Shown: piece after piece, positions 39,149 through 47,779 of the stretch
Numbering within the stretch: the first letter of the stretch is position 1
Layout of the letters: each line of letters begins with the position of its first letter
Assembly (NCBI RefSeq): GCF_000695625.1
Contig: NZ_JMQI01000041.1
Coordinates: 1-64,000 of the forward strand
Length of the DNA: 64,000 nt
Reading direction: 5' to 3'
Origin: Amycolatopsis rifamycinica
GTDB taxonomy: Bacteria > Actinomycetota > Actinomycetes > Mycobacteriales > Pseudonocardiaceae
The notes under the pieces: model-generated
The model's input: the letters and a program-made list of their open reading frames with translations, nothing else
The model's database searches: none
Told to the model about the DNA's origin: nothing
Made by a program: the position numbers and the translations under genes

Positions 39149-41254
39149 CTAAGTGCTGTCCCGCGACTGGTCTCGGCCGGCCCACCAGTCGCGGTACAGC
39201 CGGTGGACGAACTGGTAGTCCGCCCCGGTCCGGCGGAGCAGGATCCGGTCGTCGGCCCAGGCGAGGAAGTGCCCCAGATCGGGTGGCAGCGCACCGGCCC
39301 GGGCGAGGTGCCGGTACACGAGCGGTGCGGTGAAGGTGTCGCTGACGGCGTACTGCGCGGCGAGGACCAGCCCGCCGGCTGAGCCGAAGACCACCGCCAG
39401 GCCGAGCCCGAAGACGAGGTGCCACGGCCAGAGGTCACCACCGAAAACCGCGAAGGCGCCAAGGGCGCCGAGCACGTGTCCGACGATGGCACCGGCGCCT
39501 CCTGCGGCAGCCCCGGCGACGAGCACGGCGAGCACTGCCGTCGCGCGGGGGCCGAGCCACCGGCTCACGCCGCGGATCGCGTCCTGGGTGAATTCCGCGA
39601 CCACGTTCGACAATCCGGTTACCCACGAAAATCCGCTCAGCGCGGCCGTCAAGGTGAGTATCAGACCCATGGACACACTGGTGAAGACGGTGTTGAACCA
39701 GCCCAGCTCCTCCGTGGTGATCAGCATGCGGATGAACACGACGGCCATCAGCACGCCGATGGCTGCCAGCCCGAAAACCGCCGCCCAACCGGCCTGCTCC
39801 CGCCGGAACTCCTCCCCCGTTGTCTCCAGGTTGGACTTATAGCTGTGCTCGCCGGTGAACCAGCTCGGCGCGTCCGCCCGGATCCACGCGGTCGCGCCGG
39901 TCAGCACGGCGACGAAGGGAGCGGCCGGCCACGGCCCGATCACGAAGGTGGTCACGCCCGCGAGCAGGGCCATGGGCAGCCCGGCCAGGAGGAGCCACCG
40001 CGGCAGCCGGCTCCACGGCACGGCGTCCCGGTCGATCCAGCCGACGCGGATCCTGGCCGGCAGCTCCGGACTGATGGCGATCGTGCCGACTTCGACCATG
40101 CCCCGGGCCAGGGTGGCGAACCAGCGCCGTGCCACGGCTTCGTCGTAGCCCGTCGTGTCGGCGAGTGCGGCTCGCGAGCGCTCCAGCATGCGGTGCGTAT
40201 ACGCAGCGAACAGGCTGTCGAGCCCGGTGAACACCGTGACTTCCCGGCCCTGGTAGGCGAACGCCGCGATGGTGAGCGTCAGCGGGGTGCGCACCAGGTC
40301 GCGCAGGCTCTCGTCGCCGTCCAGCACGGCGCGCAACCCGTCCAGTTCCGGGCCGAGTTCCGCCAGCCACGCGTCCGCCGCCTCCGGCGTCAGCGGCTGG
40401 ATCAGCACCGCTCCGGCGAGCTTGAGCCGGGTCTCGATGTCGTCGTAGTCCTGTACCCGGCAGGTCACCGCGATCGAGGTGCCCGGCCTCCGGTCGCGGA
40501 AGCGGTTGAGGGCCGTCACGCACTTGCGCGCCCGTCCCGCCGGTACCTCGTCGAGACCGTCGAGCAGCAACGACACCATGCCGCTTTCGACCGCGTACCG
40601 GCCGTGGGCCGGAGAGACGCCGTAGAACCGCCGCAGCTCGTTCACGACCCAGGTTTCGAAGGGGATGTCGTCCTTCGGCGGCCACGAGGACAGGTGGAGT
40701 ACCACGGGGATCTGCGTCACCGGGTCCTTTTCGGCACGCGCCAGCAAGTCCCGGGCGAGTTCCAGGAGCATGGTGGACTTGCCCGCGCCCGGCGCGCCCA
40801 GGATCAGCAGCTGCTCGCCGTACCGGCCGTAGACGTCGACCGGCGGTGTCCCGGCCGGCAGCACGTCGTCGTGCCCGGGCAGGAGCAGGTGCACCGGGTG
40901 GGTCACCTTGGTTCGCCGGGGCTGCAGGCTCAGCTCGAGACGCAGCACCTCGCCGAGGGAGCGGGCCAGCACACCGTCGACCCAGATCCAGCGGGTTCCG
41001 TGCAGAAGCCGGTCCCGCAACCGGTCCGACTGGGCCGGCGTCAGGTCGGCGCGACTGGCACGCGTGGCGCGGATGTCCCACACCACATAGGCACAGGTAG
41101 CGAGGACGGCCACCCCCACGGCCCACCACGGATAGCGTTGGATCAGGCGCAGTGGGCCGGGGAACGTCACGCTGGTGGCGGCGTTGACGGCAATCGCGGT
41201 GACCACCGAGAGCAGAAGACCAACCAGGGTGCGCAGGACGAGCCGACCGCTCAC
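39149..41254 (-). CDS. Membrane-anchored NACHT-domain NTPase
   Basis: A 701-residue STAND NTPase. Two N-terminal membrane helices (about residues 5-27 and 42-59) precede a linker and the NACHT module: Walker A GAPGAGKST (153-161), Walker B SLLLDGLDEV (229-238), sensor TCRVQDYDD and the winged-helix-like GREVTVFTGLDSLFAAYTHR. The C-terminal half (about 410-650) carries several more membrane helices instead of a repeat sensor, ending YQFVHRLYRDWWAGRD, typical of NACHT C-termini. Bacterial NACHT proteins include anti-phage immune receptors; membrane forms are frequent in actinobacteria but mostly unstudied. No effector enzyme domain is fused. Confidence 0.85.
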   Translation of the reverse strand: MSGRLVLRTLVGLLLSVVTAIAVNAATSVTFPGPLRLIQRYPWWAVGVAVLATCAYVVWDIRATRASRADLTPAQSDRLRDRLLHGTRWIWVDGVLARSLGEVLRLELSLQPRRTKVTHPVHLLLPGHDDVLPAGTPPVDVYGRYGEQLLILGAPGAGKSTMLLELARDLLARAEKDPVTQIPVVLHLSSWPPKDDIPFETWVVNELRRFYGVSPAHGRYAVESGMVSLLLDGLDEVPAGRARKCVTALNRFRDRRPGTSIAVTCRVQDYDDIETRLKLAGAVLIQPLTPEAADAWLAELGPELDGLRAVLDGDESLRDLVRTPLTLTIAAFAYQGREVTVFTGLDSLFAAYTHRMLERSRAALADTTGYDEAVARRWFATLARGMVEVGTIAISPELPARIRVGWIDRDAVPWSRLPRWLLLAGLPMALLAGVTTFVIGPWPAAPFVAVLTGATAWIRADAPSWFTGEHSYKSNLETTGEEFRREQAGWAAVFGLAAIGVLMAVVFIRMLITTEELGWFNTVFTSVSMGLILTLTAALSGFSWVTGLSNVVAEFTQDAIRGVSRWLGPRATAVLAVLVAGAAAGGAGAIVGHVLGALGAFAVFGGDLWPWHLVFGLGLAVVFGSAGGLVLAAQYAVSDTFTAPLVYRHLARAGALPPDLGHFLAWADDRILLRRTGADYQFVHRLYRDWWAGRDQSRDST

Positions 41255-41400
41255 CGGATCTCCCCACGGACGCCGATCTTCCGCCCGGTTCCCCGGAGCG
41301 GCGGTGGCGGTGTGACCGAGCCAGGCGAATTCTGGAATGGCGGGGAAAAGGCGTCAATCACCCGAAAGGGCATGCCCGGCGGATTCCGGCACCGCGCAGA

Positions 41401-41445
41401 CGCGGAAGGACCACCATCCCCCTCGGTGATGGTGGTCCTCCCGCG
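41401..41445 (-). terminator. Strong hairpin after the DHA2 pump gene
   Basis: Stem of 17 bp with one mismatch: left arm 41401-41417 (ending AGGACCACCAT) and right arm 41429-41445 (beginning ATGGTGGTCCT), loop of 11 nt. It starts 9 bp beyond the stop of the minus-strand pump gene and is a clear rho-independent-type stem. Confidence 0.75.
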
Positions 41446-41454
41446 CCCCCGATG

Positions 41455-42912
41455 TCAGTCCGCGAGAGCCAGCAGGTCGTCCTCGACGACCGGCTCCTCG
41501 GCCGGGCGCTTCCGGGCCGCCAGGCCGCTGATCGCGACCAGCAGGCCCAGCACCGCGATGCCGGTGACCACGCTCAACGCCGGTGTCAGCCCGGTCAGCA
41601 GCGCCGCCGGTGAGGCTTCGCGGCCGCCGTTGGCGGTCAGTACCGCCGTCACCACCGCCAAGCCGATCGCGCCGCCCACCTGCAGTGACGTGTTCAGCAG
41701 GCCGCCGGCCAAGCCCTGCTCGTCGTCCGAGATCCCCGCCGTGGCCTGGATGTTGAGCGACGAGAACGCCAGCGTGAAGCCGATGCCGAGCAGGATCATG
41801 CTCGGCAGCACCGAACCCGCGTAGCCCGAGTGCTCGTCGATGCGCAGGAACAGCGCGTAGCCGATGACGTGCGCGACCACGCCCGCGAAGATCGTGCGGG
41901 GCGTGCCCACCCGGTCGATCAGCGGCTCGATGCGCGGGGAACCGAACGCCACGATCAGCGCCGCCGGCAGGAAGCCGAGGGCCGTCTGCAGCGCAGACCA
42001 GCCCAGGACCCGCTGCAGGTACAGCATCACGACGAACTGGAAGCCGATGTAGGCGCCGAAGAACAGCGCGCCGCCGAGGTTCGCGCGGGCCAGCGGGCCC
42101 GAGCGGAGGATGCCCAGCCGCAGCAACGGGTGGCGGCTGCGCTTCTCGATGACCACGAACGTCACCAGCAACGCCAGCGCGACGGCGAACGTGATCAGCG
42201 TGCGCGGGGCCGCCCAGCCGACCTCCGGCGCCTCCACCACGCCGAACACCAGCAGCAGCGAGCCTGCCGCACCGGTGACGGCACCCGGGAAGTCGTAGCC
42301 ACGGCCTTCCTCGGCGCGGTACGACGGGATCAGCTTCCACGCCGCCACCAGCGCGACCAGCGCGATCGGGGCGGGCAGCAGGAACGTCCAGCGCCAGCCG
42401 ACCTCGGTCAGCAGGCCGGAGAACACCAGGCCGGCCGAGTAGCCGCTGGCGCCGAACACGGCGAAGATGCTGATCGCCTTGTTGCGGGCCGGGCCTTCCT
42501 GGAACGTCGTGGTGATGATGGACAACGCGGCCGGTGCCGTGAAGGCGGCCGCCAGGCCCTTGATGAACCGGCTCGCGATGAGCAGGGCGCCGTCGTCGAC
42601 GAGACCGCCGAGCAGCGAGGCCAGCGCGAACACGGCGACGGCGACGAGGAACACGCGGCGGCGACCGAGCAGGTCGGCGGTGCGGCCGCCGAGCAGCAGC
42701 AGCCCGCCGTAGCCGAGCACGTAGCCGCTGACGACCCATTGCAGCGCGTTGGTGGACAGGCCGAGGTCGGCCTGGATGGCCGGGAGCGCGACCCCGACCA
42801 TCGACACGTCGAGCGCGTCGAGGCCGATGACGATCGAGACGGTGAGCAGGACACCCCAGAGACGTGCGTCCCACCGCGTTGACGTGGTGGACAAGGACAC
42901 GGAAGAGCTCAT
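41455..42912 (-). CDS. MFS DHA2-family multidrug exporter (EmrB/QacA type)
   Basis: A 485-residue proton-driven exporter with about 14 membrane helices. Motif A in loop 2-3 is LLGGRTADLLGRRRVFL, helix 1 has LDALDVSMVGVALPAIQADL (motif D1-like) and the antiporter motif C region is GASGYSAGLVFSGLLTEVGW. Family members export antibiotics and dyes. It is divergent from a MarR regulator; the 86-bp intergenic region contains five 15-bp iterons that likely form the repressor's operator. It is followed by a strong terminator. Confidence 0.9.
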   Translation of the reverse strand: MSSSVSLSTTSTRWDARLWGVLLTVSIVIGLDALDVSMVGVALPAIQADLGLSTNALQWVVSGYVLGYGGLLLLGGRTADLLGRRRVFLVAVAVFALASLLGGLVDDGALLIASRFIKGLAAAFTAPAALSIITTTFQEGPARNKAISIFAVFGASGYSAGLVFSGLLTEVGWRWTFLLPAPIALVALVAAWKLIPSYRAEEGRGYDFPGAVTGAAGSLLLVFGVVEAPEVGWAAPRTLITFAVALALLVTFVVIEKRSRHPLLRLGILRSGPLARANLGGALFFGAYIGFQFVVMLYLQRVLGWSALQTALGFLPAALIVAFGSPRIEPLIDRVGTPRTIFAGVVAHVIGYALFLRIDEHSGYAGSVLPSMILLGIGFTLAFSSLNIQATAGISDDEQGLAGGLLNTSLQVGGAIGLAVVTAVLTANGGREASPAALLTGLTPALSVVTGIAVLGLLVAISGLAARKRPAEEPVVEDDLLALAD

Positions 42913-42919
42913 GGCGGCG

Positions 42920-42994
42920 ACATTACATGCACACGCATCTAATGTCCAAGCATTTAATGAGTTTGCATCTGATGTCCGTGCATGCTAAGTTGGT
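42920..42994. promoter_or_regulatory. Five 15-bp operator iterons between DHA2 pump and marR
   Basis: Tandem 15-bp units start at 42920, 42935, 42950, 42965 and 42980. The core is GCATCTAATGTCC or GCATTTAATG or GCATCTGATG, i.e. CAT-N3-ATG, itself palindromic; the outer two units are degenerate. They fill the whole divergent promoter region. Likely the MarR operator. Confidence 0.75.
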
Positions 42995-42998
42995 CGCC

Positions 42999-43373
42999 GT
43001 GAGCGACGTCGCCGAGCAGGAACTGGTCCAGGAGTGGCACGAGCTGCTGGCCCGCTACTCGGCCGTGTTCAGCAAGCTCGAGTGCCGGCTGCAGGAGCGC
43101 CACGGCATCGGCGCGAACGAGTTCGAGGCCCTGGAACGGCTCGCGACCTGCGACTTCAAGTGCCGTTCGGCCGACCTGATCAGCACGATCCACCTCAGCC
43201 AGAGCGCCACGTCCCGGCTGGTCGCCCGGCTGGAGAAGGAGGGCCTGGTCGAGCGCGCCCTGTGCGAGGTCGACCGGCGCGGCATCTTCGTCACGATCAC
43301 CGACGCCGGCCGGGAGAAGTACCTCGCGGCCAAGCAGACGCACCGCGAGGTGCTGAAGGAGACCCTGCGCTAA
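42999..43373 (+). CDS. MarR-family repressor of the DHA2 pump
   Basis: A 124-residue winged-helix regulator: RHGIGANEFEALERLATCDF, recognition region STIHLSQSATSRLVARLEKE and the wing DRRGIFVTITDAG. Two nearby cysteines in ATCDFKC and one in ALCEVDRR could allow redox sensing, though ligand sensing is also possible. The GTG at 42999 is used; longer in-frame starts would translate the operator iterons themselves into a HLMS-repeat peptide. It overlaps the convergent HtrA gene by 4 bp. Confidence 0.88.
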   Translation: MSDVAEQELVQEWHELLARYSAVFSKLECRLQERHGIGANEFEALERLATCDFKCRSADLISTIHLSQSATSRLVARLEKEGLVERALCEVDRRGIFVTITDAGREKYLAAKQTHREVLKETLR

Positions 43374-44668
43374 CCCACGGGCCCTTCGACGGCCTTGACC
43401 CGCAGCTGACGCTGACCGCCGGACGCGCCGGTCACCGTCACCGTCAGCTGGTCACCTGGGTGATGGGTGTCCATGACGTTCGTCAACGCCGTCGCCGAGC
43501 CGACCGGCTTGCCGTCGATGGCCGTGATCACGTCGCCGGCCGCGAGGCCCGCCTTCTGCGCCGGCCCGCGCTGGACGACCTCGCGGACCCTGGCCCCGCC
43601 CTGGCCGTCGGACACCGAAACCCCGATGAACGCCGTCTTGCCGATGTGGATCTTGTCCGATCCCCGCCCCGCGACGATCTGGTGCGCGATGTCGACGGCC
43701 TGGTTGATCGGGATGGCGAAGCCCTGCCCGGCGCCGCCGCTGCGGCGCCCGTTCAGCTGGTAGCCGGTGGACGCGGCGGTGTTGACGCCGATGACCTGGG
43801 CGTCCGCGTTGACCAGCGGGCCGCCGGAGTCCCCCGATTCGATGTTCGCCCGGACCTGGATGAGCCCCTCGAGCTGCTCGGACGACCCGCTGGACTCGTC
43901 CGAGGCGGTGATCGACTGGTCCAGCGCGGTCACCGTGCCCGGCGCGGGCACCGGGTCGCCGCCGCGGCCGCCGGCGTTGCCGAGGCCGAGGACCTGGTCG
44001 CCGACCTTGGTCGCCGACGAGTCGCCGATGGTCGCGGCCGGCAGCCCGGACGCGCCCCGCAGCCGCAGCACCGCGATGTCCTCGGCGCGGTCGTAGCCGA
44101 CGACTTCGGCCTGGTAGGTGTCGCCGGTGCCGATGCTGGTGACCTTGATGCCGGTCGCGCCGGCGACGACGTGGTTGTTGGTCAGCACCTCGCCGTCGGG
44201 GGTGAGCACGATGCCCGTGCCCGCCGCCGCCGCGCCCTGCAGGCCGAGCTCGGTGTTGATGTTCACGATGGCCGGGTTGACCTTGGCCGACACGGCGTCG
44301 ACGTCGAGCACCGTCCGCGACGCGCTCGGCTGCCCGGAGAAGCCGAAGTTCTGGTTGCCCGCGGTCGGCGTGTACGCCCCGGAGATCAGCTGCCCGATGC
44401 CGAGCCCGGCGACCACGGCCAGCGCGATCGCGACGACCGCGACGGTCAGCGCGCGCAGCGGGTGCCGCCGTCGCGGCGGCGGCTGGTAGGCGGGCGGCGG
44501 CGGCGGGTAGGCGTAGATGGGTTGCGTGTACGGCCGTCCCCACTGGTCATGGGGCTGGTACTGCTGCGGGTAGCCGTTCTCGCCGTAGAACTCGGGCGGG
44601 TACCCGCCGTCGCCGTAGCCGTACGGGTACTCGCCGCCGCCTGGGCGTCCTCGGTCGTACTCGCTCAT
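43370..44668 (-). CDS. HtrA/DegP-type S1C serine protease with PDZ domain
   Basis: A 432-residue membrane-anchored envelope protease. Cytoplasmic Tyr/Pro/Gly-rich tail (1-70), one membrane helix (about 73-95), trypsin-like domain with triad H166 (TNNHVV), D197 (AEDIAVL) and S281 (GDSGGP), and a C-terminal PDZ domain (about 335-425: FIGVSVSDGQGGARVREV, GDVITAIDGKPV). This is the layout of actinobacterial HtrA/PepD proteins, which degrade or refold damaged exported proteins and often answer to SigE/MprAB. ATG 44668 has GGAG 6 nt upstream. The regulator genes usual beside pepD are absent. Confidence 0.92.
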   Translation of the reverse strand: MSEYDRGRPGGGEYPYGYGDGGYPPEFYGENGYPQQYQPHDQWGRPYTQPIYAYPPPPPAYQPPPRRRHPLRALTVAVVAIALAVVAGLGIGQLISGAYTPTAGNQNFGFSGQPSASRTVLDVDAVSAKVNPAIVNINTELGLQGAAAAGTGIVLTPDGEVLTNNHVVAGATGIKVTSIGTGDTYQAEVVGYDRAEDIAVLRLRGASGLPAATIGDSSATKVGDQVLGLGNAGGRGGDPVPAPGTVTALDQSITASDESSGSSEQLEGLIQVRANIESGDSGGPLVNADAQVIGVNTAASTGYQLNGRRSGGAGQGFAIPINQAVDIAHQIVAGRGSDKIHIGKTAFIGVSVSDGQGGARVREVVQRGPAQKAGLAAGDVITAIDGKPVGSATALTNVMDTHHPGDQLTVTVTGASGGQRQLRVKAVEGPVG

Positions 44669-44801
44669 GCACAGCTCCAGCTCTCGACAAGCCTCCGGCC
44701 CTCCCAGGAAACGCCCCGTTCCTGAGAATTTCCTTGTCCGGTTCCGTGGACTTGCTGTGATTACCCTTCCGAGAGCCGGGGCTACCCGACGTGACCGGCC
44801 G

Positions 44802-47237
44802 TCACCGCCGGATCCGTTCCATGCCGGGGTCGACCAGCGGCTCCGCCGCCACGGTCGCCGCGACCCGGCGGCCGAAGTACTCGATTTCCACGCCGCTGCC
44901 GATCTCCGCCGACGCCGGGAGCCACGCGTAGGCGATCGGACGCCCCACGGTGTACCCGTACGCGGCACTCGTCACGTACCCCGAAGCCACGCCGGCCACG
45001 AACACCGGTTCCTTGCCCAGCACGACCGTGCGGCCGTCGTCGATCGTCAGGCACCGCAGCCGCCGCGCCGCCGTCTCCTCGCTCCGGCCTTCGATCGCGT
45101 CCCGCCCGAGGAAGTCACCCTTCGCGGGACGCACGGCGAACGCCAGCCCGGCCTCGTACGGGTCGTGCTCGGTGGTCATGTCGGTGCCCCACAGCCGGTA
45201 ACCCTTCTCCAGCCGCAGGCTGTTGAACGCCGCCCGCCCGGCCGCGATGACGCCGAGCGGCTGCCCGGCCGCCCACAGCGCCTCCCACAGGCGCAGGCCG
45301 TTGTCCGCGCTCGTGTAGACCTCCCAGCCGAGTTCGCCCACATAGGACAGTCGCATCGCGACCACCGGCACCCCGGCGATCCGTGCGTTCCGCGCCCGGA
45401 AGTACTTCAGGCCGGCGTGCGAAAAGTCCTCGCGCGACAGCGGCTGCACCAGCTCGCGCGCGAGCGGGCCCCAGACGCCGATGCAGCACGTCCCGCCGGT
45501 GATGTCCCGGACCCGCACCCCGGGCGGCGCGTGCTTGACGAAGTGGTCGACGTCGATGTTCCCGTTGATCCCGGCCTGGAACACCTCGGGCTCGAGCCGC
45601 GCGACCGTGACGTCGCTGCGGATGCCGCCCGCGGCGTCGAGCATCAGCGTGTACGTCACCGAACCCACGGACTTGTCCAGCTGGTTCGTCGTCAGCGACT
45701 GCAGGAACTCCAGGGACCCCGGCCCGCTGATCTCCACGCGCTTCAACGGCGTCATGTCGTACAGGGCGACGCCGTTGCGCGTGTGCCACGCCTCGGCCGC
45801 CGCGATCGGCGAGTGGAACTGCGCCGACCACGCGTCCCGCGCCGGTGGCAGCCAGTCGTGGGGCAGCCGTTCGAGCAGCGGCGCGTTGGCTTCGAACCAG
45901 TGCGGCCGCTCCCAGCCGCCTGACTCCAGGAAGACCGCGCCCAGCTCGCGCTGCCGCGCGTGGAACGGCGTCACCCGCAGGTCACGCGGGGACAGCTTGG
46001 GCTGCAGCGGGTGCAGGATGTCATAGACCTCGACGAAGTTCTGCTGGGCCGTCTCGCTCACGTACGAGGGCGCCAGCTGGACCTCCTCGAAGCGGTGCAC
46101 GTCGATGTCGTGGGTGTCCACTTCGGAGTGCCCCTCGACGAGCAGCTGGGCGACGGCCTTCGCGATGCCCGCGGAGTGCGTCACCCAGATCGCCTCGGCC
46201 AGCCAGAACCCGCGGACGTCGGCCGACTCCCCGACCAGCGACTGTCCGTCCGGGGTGAAGGAGAAGATGCCGTTGAAGCCCTCCTCGACCTTCGTGTGCC
46301 GCAGGGCGGGCAGCAGCAGCTTGCTCTCCTCCCACGACGGCGCGAAGTCGTCCTCGGTGAAGGGCAGCATGGACGGCATGGCCGTCCCGGTCACCGCCGG
46401 ATCCAGAGTGGACTCGTCGACCGGCATCGGCCGGTGCGCGTAGGAGCCGATGCCGAGCCGGTCGACGTGCTCGCGGAAGTAGAGGTCCCGGTCTTGGTGG
46501 CGCAGGATCGGCAGGCTCGCCTCGGCCTCCTCGGTGTTGCGGCCGGCGAGCTCCGCGACCTGCCCGGTCTTGGCGTACTGGTGGGCCAGCGGCAGCAGCG
46601 GGACGTCCATACCCGCCATCGCGCCGATCTCGCGGCCCCAGAACCCGGCGCACGAGACGACGACGTCGGCCGGGAAATCGCCCTGGCCGGTCCGGACGCC
46701 GGTGACGCGCCCGCCGTCCTGGAGCACGTCGATGACCCGGGTCGACCCGATGAACTTCGCGCCGCGCTCACCGGCCCGGGCCGCCAGCACCTCGACGGCC
46801 TTGGCGGCTCGCGCGAGCCCGTCGGTCGGGACGTGCAGCGCGCCGAAGATCCTCGACCCGTCCAGGAGCGGCCAGCGGCGGACGCACTCGCCGGCGTCGA
46901 TCAGCTGCCCGGGCACGCCCCACGACGTCGCCCAGCCGTGCTTGCGCTTGAGGTCCTCCCAGCGGGCCGGCGTCGTCGCGACCTCCATGCCGCCGACCTG
47001 CAGGAAGCAGTCCAGGGCCCGCAGTTTCTCGACCGTGTAGCGGGCGAAGTCCGTCATCGCCTTGGACGCGTTGGTCTGGAAGACCAGGCCGGGCGCGTGC
47101 GAGGTGGACCCGCCGGTGCGCGGCAGCGGGCCCCGGTCGAGCACGGTGACGTCGGTCCAGCCGCGGGCGGTCAGCTCGTCGGCGAGGTTCGCGCCGACGA
47201 TGCCGGCGCCGATGATCACGACCTTCGGTGCACTCAT
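44802..47237 (-). CDS. Dimethylglycine dehydrogenase/oxidase-like (DAO-GcvT) flavoprotein
   Basis: An 811-residue fusion: FAD-dependent DAO domain (residues 3 to about 370; VVIIGAGIVGANLADELTAR is the dinucleotide-binding loop, STSHAPGLVFQTN matches the flavin-attachment region of dimethylglycine oxidase), FAO_M linker (about 375-430), and GcvT-like folate-binding domains (about 440-800; GTCCIGVWGPLARELV, LSYVGELGWEVYT). It would demethylate N,N-dimethylglycine to sarcosine, passing the C1 unit to tetrahydrofolate. It is the last gene downstream of soxBDAG (62-bp gap), consistent with one catabolic operon. ATG 47237 has AAGGAG upstream. Sarcosine as alternative substrate cannot be excluded. 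Confidence 0.87.
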   Translation of the reverse strand: MSAPKVVIIGAGIVGANLADELTARGWTDVTVLDRGPLPRTGGSTSHAPGLVFQTNASKAMTDFARYTVEKLRALDCFLQVGGMEVATTPARWEDLKRKHGWATSWGVPGQLIDAGECVRRWPLLDGSRIFGALHVPTDGLARAAKAVEVLAARAGERGAKFIGSTRVIDVLQDGGRVTGVRTGQGDFPADVVVSCAGFWGREIGAMAGMDVPLLPLAHQYAKTGQVAELAGRNTEEAEASLPILRHQDRDLYFREHVDRLGIGSYAHRPMPVDESTLDPAVTGTAMPSMLPFTEDDFAPSWEESKLLLPALRHTKVEEGFNGIFSFTPDGQSLVGESADVRGFWLAEAIWVTHSAGIAKAVAQLLVEGHSEVDTHDIDVHRFEEVQLAPSYVSETAQQNFVEVYDILHPLQPKLSPRDLRVTPFHARQRELGAVFLESGGWERPHWFEANAPLLERLPHDWLPPARDAWSAQFHSPIAAAEAWHTRNGVALYDMTPLKRVEISGPGSLEFLQSLTTNQLDKSVGSVTYTLMLDAAGGIRSDVTVARLEPEVFQAGINGNIDVDHFVKHAPPGVRVRDITGGTCCIGVWGPLARELVQPLSREDFSHAGLKYFRARNARIAGVPVVAMRLSYVGELGWEVYTSADNGLRLWEALWAAGQPLGVIAAGRAAFNSLRLEKGYRLWGTDMTTEHDPYEAGLAFAVRPAKGDFLGRDAIEGRSEETAARRLRCLTIDDGRTVVLGKEPVFVAGVASGYVTSAAYGYTVGRPIAYAWLPASAEIGSGVEIEYFGRRVAATVAAEPLVDPGMERIRR

Positions 47238-47299
47238 GGCGGAACTCCTTCTACCGGAGGACAACAGCGCTGTTGCCGTTGAGCAGGACGCGGCGTGGG

Positions 47300-47779
47300 T
47301 CACGAGACGTACTCCAGACTCGCGTCGGCCAGCCAGGCGCGGAAGTAGTCCGAAAAGGACTGCCGCACGAGGATCGTGAAGCCCTCGTCCCGGACCATCA
47401 GCACGATCCCCGTCCGCGCGCACAGCGTCTGCACGCACGTACCCGGCCGCGACACCTCCAGGTCGATCGAGCACCCGTGCGCCAGCACGTCGGCCGCGTG
47501 CTCCCCGCTGAGCCGCACGACATTCCGCTGCGCCGACACATCCACCACCGCCAGAACGCCACTTTCACGTGAAAGTGCCGCCTCCAGGTCGCCACTTTCA
47601 CGTGAAAGTGGCGGGCCGAGGACGAGGAATTCGTCCGGGCCCATCCAGAGGATGTCGACGCCGTTGCCGCTGGTGAAGGTGCACGGGCCGGGCAGGGGGA
47701 CGCCGAGGAGCGTGTCGCCCTGCCGGAGGCGGACGGTGAGCTGGGTGCGGAACGGTTCGCCGACCGCGTCAACCGTCAC
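47300..47779 (-). CDS. soxG: Sarcosine oxidase gamma subunit, with in-frame palindromic insert
   Basis: A 159-residue gamma subunit of heterotetrameric sarcosine oxidase: VDILWMGPDEFLVLGPP, VVDVSAQRNVVRLSGEHAAD, HGCSIDLEV and the conserved PGTCVQTLCARTGIVLMVRD are family features. Between the first two lies an insert, LSRESGDLEAALSRESG (residues 58-74), whose two LSRESG copies are encoded by identical 18-bp palindromes 33 bp apart. The surrounding fold appears otherwise intact, so the insertion probably lies in a loop and is tolerated. The start overlaps soxA by 11 bp. Confidence 0.85.
   Translation of the reverse strand: MTVDAVGEPFRTQLTVRLRQGDTLLGVPLPGPCTFTSGNGVDILWMGPDEFLVLGPPLSRESGDLEAALSRESGVLAVVDVSAQRNVVRLSGEHAADVLAHGCSIDLEVSRPGTCVQTLCARTGIVLMVRDEGFTILVRQSFSDYFRAWLADASLEYVS
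47560..47610. repeat. Two CACTTTCACGTGAAAGTG palindromes inside soxG
   Basis: Perfect 18-bp palindromes at 47560-47577 and 47593-47610 (the second extends to 22 bp, 47591-47612). The 33-bp spacing keeps the reading frame. They resemble dispersed intergenic palindromes but sit within a coding sequence. Confidence 0.85.

Noticed and set aside
39149..44668. A defence island made of the NACHT, DHA2 and protease genes
   Set aside because: The pump is paired with its own MarR and the protease is a housekeeping HtrA type; no restriction, nuclease, TIR or CBASS-like gene is near.
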